Shown here: positions 28,409 to 30,613 of the stretch, piece after piece | Layout: each line of letters opens with the position of its first letter | Numbering within the stretch: position 1 is the stretch's first letter | Virus record (IMG/VR): IMGVR_UViG_3300043434_000034 | Location: 1-30,613 of that record | Reading direction: 5' to 3' (one strand) | Length of the DNA: 30,613 bases | Origin: a virus | Position numbers and translations under genes: made by a program | Notes under the pieces: generated by a model | What the model saw: only the letters and a program-made list of their open reading frames with translations | Databases searched by the model: none | What the model was told of the DNA's origin: nothing

Positions 28409-30613
28409 TCAGGCGCTTTGGATCGGGATTTTGACCGCTCGACCGCTCAAGCCAGTGCCGCGGAAGTAGACGGTGCCAGCTTTGGCTGCACCAGGCAATC
28501 GGGCCAGCACGGTGGACCAGCAGTTGGCCCATGCGGTGTCGCGCAGCATGGTGGCGATGGCTTCGGCGGTGTTAGAGATAAACACGTAGCCATCATCTGC
28601 CTTAATTCCGTTTCTACCTAGAACCGCTTGCGCAATGGTGGATGTGATATCTGCATCAGCGGCATAATGCGTAGCAATATCTACCAGCTCCCCGATGGTT
28701 CTGGTAACAACCTTATCAGCTTCAACGCGAATTTGCTGCTGCAAGATGCGTTGCAGGCACCGTTTTTCATCCGGCACCTCTGTGGTTTGCGAGTAAGATT
28801 CCCAGTCATTTTGATCAATCAACGCAAACGCTTGATCGCGTGTTGCTACCTCGCTGGACTGCAAAGACCATGCACCGGCTAGCAGTGTGCCGTACTGATC
28901 GCCAAGGCGCTGGCTATCAAAAGCCTCTGCTGCTGCACGGGTAAAGACCTTAACCGACTGGCGAATTACTGGTATCAGTGATATGGTTCGAGCTTGTAAA
29001 CGCTGGCCAACTTGATCAGTCACATAGCGATCAAGATCACGGTCTAGCGCTTCCCAGTGATCCAATCTTGCCTGCTTGGCGAACTCATTTGGGTTGCGTA
29101 ATGTGAGCTGCGCAAAGCGTGATTTATCGGCGCCTTGCTTGAGCGCAGTGGCAATGCTGCTCATCAAAAACATGCTGCGTATGGTGTAGCGCTGCGCATC
29201 GCCTTCAGCGCTACCCTTAATGGTTTGCGCTCGTGACTCACTACTGGCCACACGCGCTAGCGACAGAACGGACTGCATCCGCTGCTGGTCTGGTCGCTCG
29301 TTTGACTCGGCTTCGTCAAACACGACTGGCAGCGCATCAGCACGCAGGGTCTGCCGCAAGCCGGCTTCACTGGTGTTGCCAGCAACGTGAAGTGCTAGGT
29401 CACCGAGCAGTGGGGCGATGTAGCGATCAAGGATGGCGGATTTGCCAGAGCCGGCGCCTGCTGTTAGCCAGATATGTGGCCGCCAGTCAAGAGCACCGCA
29501 GATCGGCGCCAGTGCGGCCCAACCGGCAATAAGCAGGCCAGATGCTGGCACTTCCCACTTGAAACGACCTGCCAGTTCCAACAACAGATACGCATCTTGA
29601 TCAGCAAGTGGCGCTGCCTTGCCAGGGCCACGCAAGCTGCCAAGTCGCTGATACAGGTATCGACTGCCGGCGATGCCAGCAGCCACTGAGGCATCGGTGC
29701 CGCCGACCACTAGGCGATCACCAAGGTGCAATACGGACTGCTTTTGATCCCACCATGCGCCACGGCCACGGATCCGATCTGGTGAATAAATACCAGCAGC
29801 CGCTTGGCGTTCAAACAAGCTGCTAGCCGCTGCGGTCCAGTTGGCGCCGGTCCTTGATGGGTAAAGGGACTCCCAATAGGCAAGCGGTGCAATGGCGCAA
29901 AGGTTGGTGCCGGTGTGAGCACTACGCGACAGCCGTGTTACCTGGCCGGTGCTGTGCGGCTGGTAGTAGAAAGCATCATGGTCAAAGCCAAGGCACGTGA
30001 AGTAGTCATTGCCATCCGGTAGCGGCTCGGGTTCAACGATGGGCTCCGGTTCTGGCTCTGGCGCTAGTTTGGGCAGCAGGATTGGCGCCGAGCGGTTGTG
30101 CTTGAGGTATGCGGCAGCGGCACCGACGCTCCAATCGGCATCAGCTAGATCCCAACCTTCGGGCACATCTGCTGGTGGATGCACGATGCGCACCTGATCG
30201 GCGCCAGCTTTCAAAAGCCGGATCGCCAGTTTTGCCATGGCTTCACGGCCAACGGCATCAGCATCAGGCCATAGGACGCAACGCCTGCCAGCTAGTGGTG
30301 ACCAGTCGGCTTTGTCGATGGCCTTGCAGCCGCTTGGCCAAGTGATGACTACAGCCGATGGGTAGAGCAGTGCTGCGGCATCAGCGGTTTTCTCGCCTTC
30401 GACCACCAGCACCGGTGCATCAGGTTTGAGCGCTAGTTGGCGCTTGCCATACAGCGGGCGTGGTGCTGGCGGTGCTTTCCATTTCCAGCCGCTGCCATCC
30501 CACCACAGCGGAAGGATGTCTTTACCGCCATCAGGCTTGTCTTTACGGACAACGTAAAACGTGCTGCTGTATTGCCAAGACTGCCTGCCGCGTGGCAATG
30601 GCGGCTCCGGAAC
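28409..30613 (-). CDS. TOPRIM-helicase replication protein, 5' end cut by window edge
   Basis: The frame is open from the right edge; the first available start, TTG 30598, is not convincing, so the N-terminus probably lies outside. Numbered from that TTG: TOPRIM motif VEGEKTADA (66-74) and WPDADAVG (110-117); a Pro-Glu linker (180-194); a P-loop ATPase with Walker A GAGSGKS (381-387) and Walker B VVFDEAE (425-431), in the style of DUF927/primase-associated helicases. This is the phage primase-helicase arrangement that opens and primes DNA at the fork. A zinc-binding primase domain may lie in the missing part. The stop touches the repeat array. Confidence 0.88.
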   Translation of the reverse strand, partial: VPEPPLPRGRQSWQYSSTFYVVRKDKPDGGKDILPLWWDGSGWKWKAPPAPRPLYGKRQLALKPDAPVLVVEGEKTADAAALLYPSAVVITWPSGCKAIDKADWSPLAGRRCVLWPDADAVGREAMAKLAIRLLKAGADQVRIVHPPADVPEGWDLADADWSVGAAAAYLKHNRSAPILLPKLAPEPEPEPIVEPEPLPDGNDYFTCLGFDHDAFYYQPHSTGQVTRLSRSAHTGTNLCAIAPLAYWESLYPSRTGANWTAAASSLFERQAAAGIYSPDRIRGRGAWWDQKQSVLHLGDRLVVGGTDASVAAGIAGSRYLYQRLGSLRGPGKAAPLADQDAYLLLELAGRFKWEVPASGLLIAGWAALAPICGALDWRPHIWLTAGAGSGKSAILDRYIAPLLGDLALHVAGNTSEAGLRQTLRADALPVVFDEAESNERPDQQRMQSVLSLARVASSESRAQTIKGSAEGDAQRYTIRSMFLMSSIATALKQGADKSRFAQLTLRNPNEFAKQARLDHWEALDRDLDRYVTDQVGQRLQARTISLIPVIRQSVKVFTRAAAEAFDSQRLGDQYGTLLAGAWSLQSSEVATRDQAFALIDQNDWESYSQTTEVPDEKRCLQRILQQQIRVEADKVVTRTIGELVDIATHYAADADITSTIAQAVLGRNGIKADDGYVFISNTAEAIATMLRDTAWANCWSTVLARLPGAAKAGTVYFRGTGLSGRAVKIPIQSA

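Noticed and set aside
28245-28532. 95-residue leftward ORF at the primase end
   Set aside because: Out of frame with the primase gene and running into the non-coding repeats; low-quality composition.
1-30613. tRNA genes, integrase, repressor or transposase
   Set aside because: I looked for cloverleaf-like stretches and for recombinase, CI-like and transposase motifs in all frames and saw none. This is a reading by eye, so a missed tRNA cannot be excluded.

Overview
The window is a contiguous piece of a tailed double-stranded DNA bacteriophage genome (Caudoviricetes) with a lambda-like, long flexible non-contractile tail. It could be a free phage or a prophage. No integrase, excisionase, CI-type repressor, attachment site, tRNA or bacterial flanking gene is visible, so lifestyle cannot be decided. 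Nearly every gene reads leftwards (minus strand) in one packed array joined by ATGA, GTGA, TAATG and TGATG overlaps. One small gene (21178-21411) reads rightwards. Several small proteins and one fibre N-terminus resemble, from memory, proteins common in phages of unicellular cyanobacteria. A cyanobacterial host is therefore a reasonable but unproven guess.

Layout from right to left, which is the direction of transcription. (1) Replication, 30613-26647: a TOPRIM-helicase protein cut by the right edge; a roughly 290-bp repeat-rich non-coding region with ten copies of a 9-bp motif, a perfect DnaA-box match and an AT-rich stretch, proposed as a replication origin or partition/operator array; a ribbon-helix-helix-like protein; a small unknown; and a bacterial-type DNA polymerase III beta sliding clamp. 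(2) Packaging and head, 26642-18245: small and large terminase, portal, Mu-F-like head protein, a cluster of tiny coupled genes, scaffold, major capsid protein, a probable decoration protein and head-tail adaptor. (3) An inserted cassette of fibre or adhesin-like proteins, 18242-15907, placed between the adaptor and the head closure protein. (4) Neck and tail, 15790-4884: closure, tail completion and terminator proteins, two tandem tail-tube paralogues, G/GT tail chaperones made by -1 frameshifting, tape measure, and lambda M-, L-, K- (split in two), I- and J-like tip proteins. (5) Fibres, 4881-2032. (6) Lysis, 2041-248: a small basic protein, a membrane/coiled-coil protein, a membrane protein with an apparent second programmed -1 frameshift, and a bimodular GH24 lysozyme plus M15 peptidase endolysin. 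(7) An HNH endonuclease cut by the left edge.

Points a quick ORF call would miss: the A-AAA-AAG frameshift fusion in the lysis module (1294-1643); the GT frameshift extension (13196-13371); the HNH gene with a GTG start (1-238); short genes at 1904-2041, 1503-1643, 18741-18920, 21634-21798 and 21795-21935; and the candidate origin (28159-28408). All functional calls come from reading motifs by eye; no database search was run.
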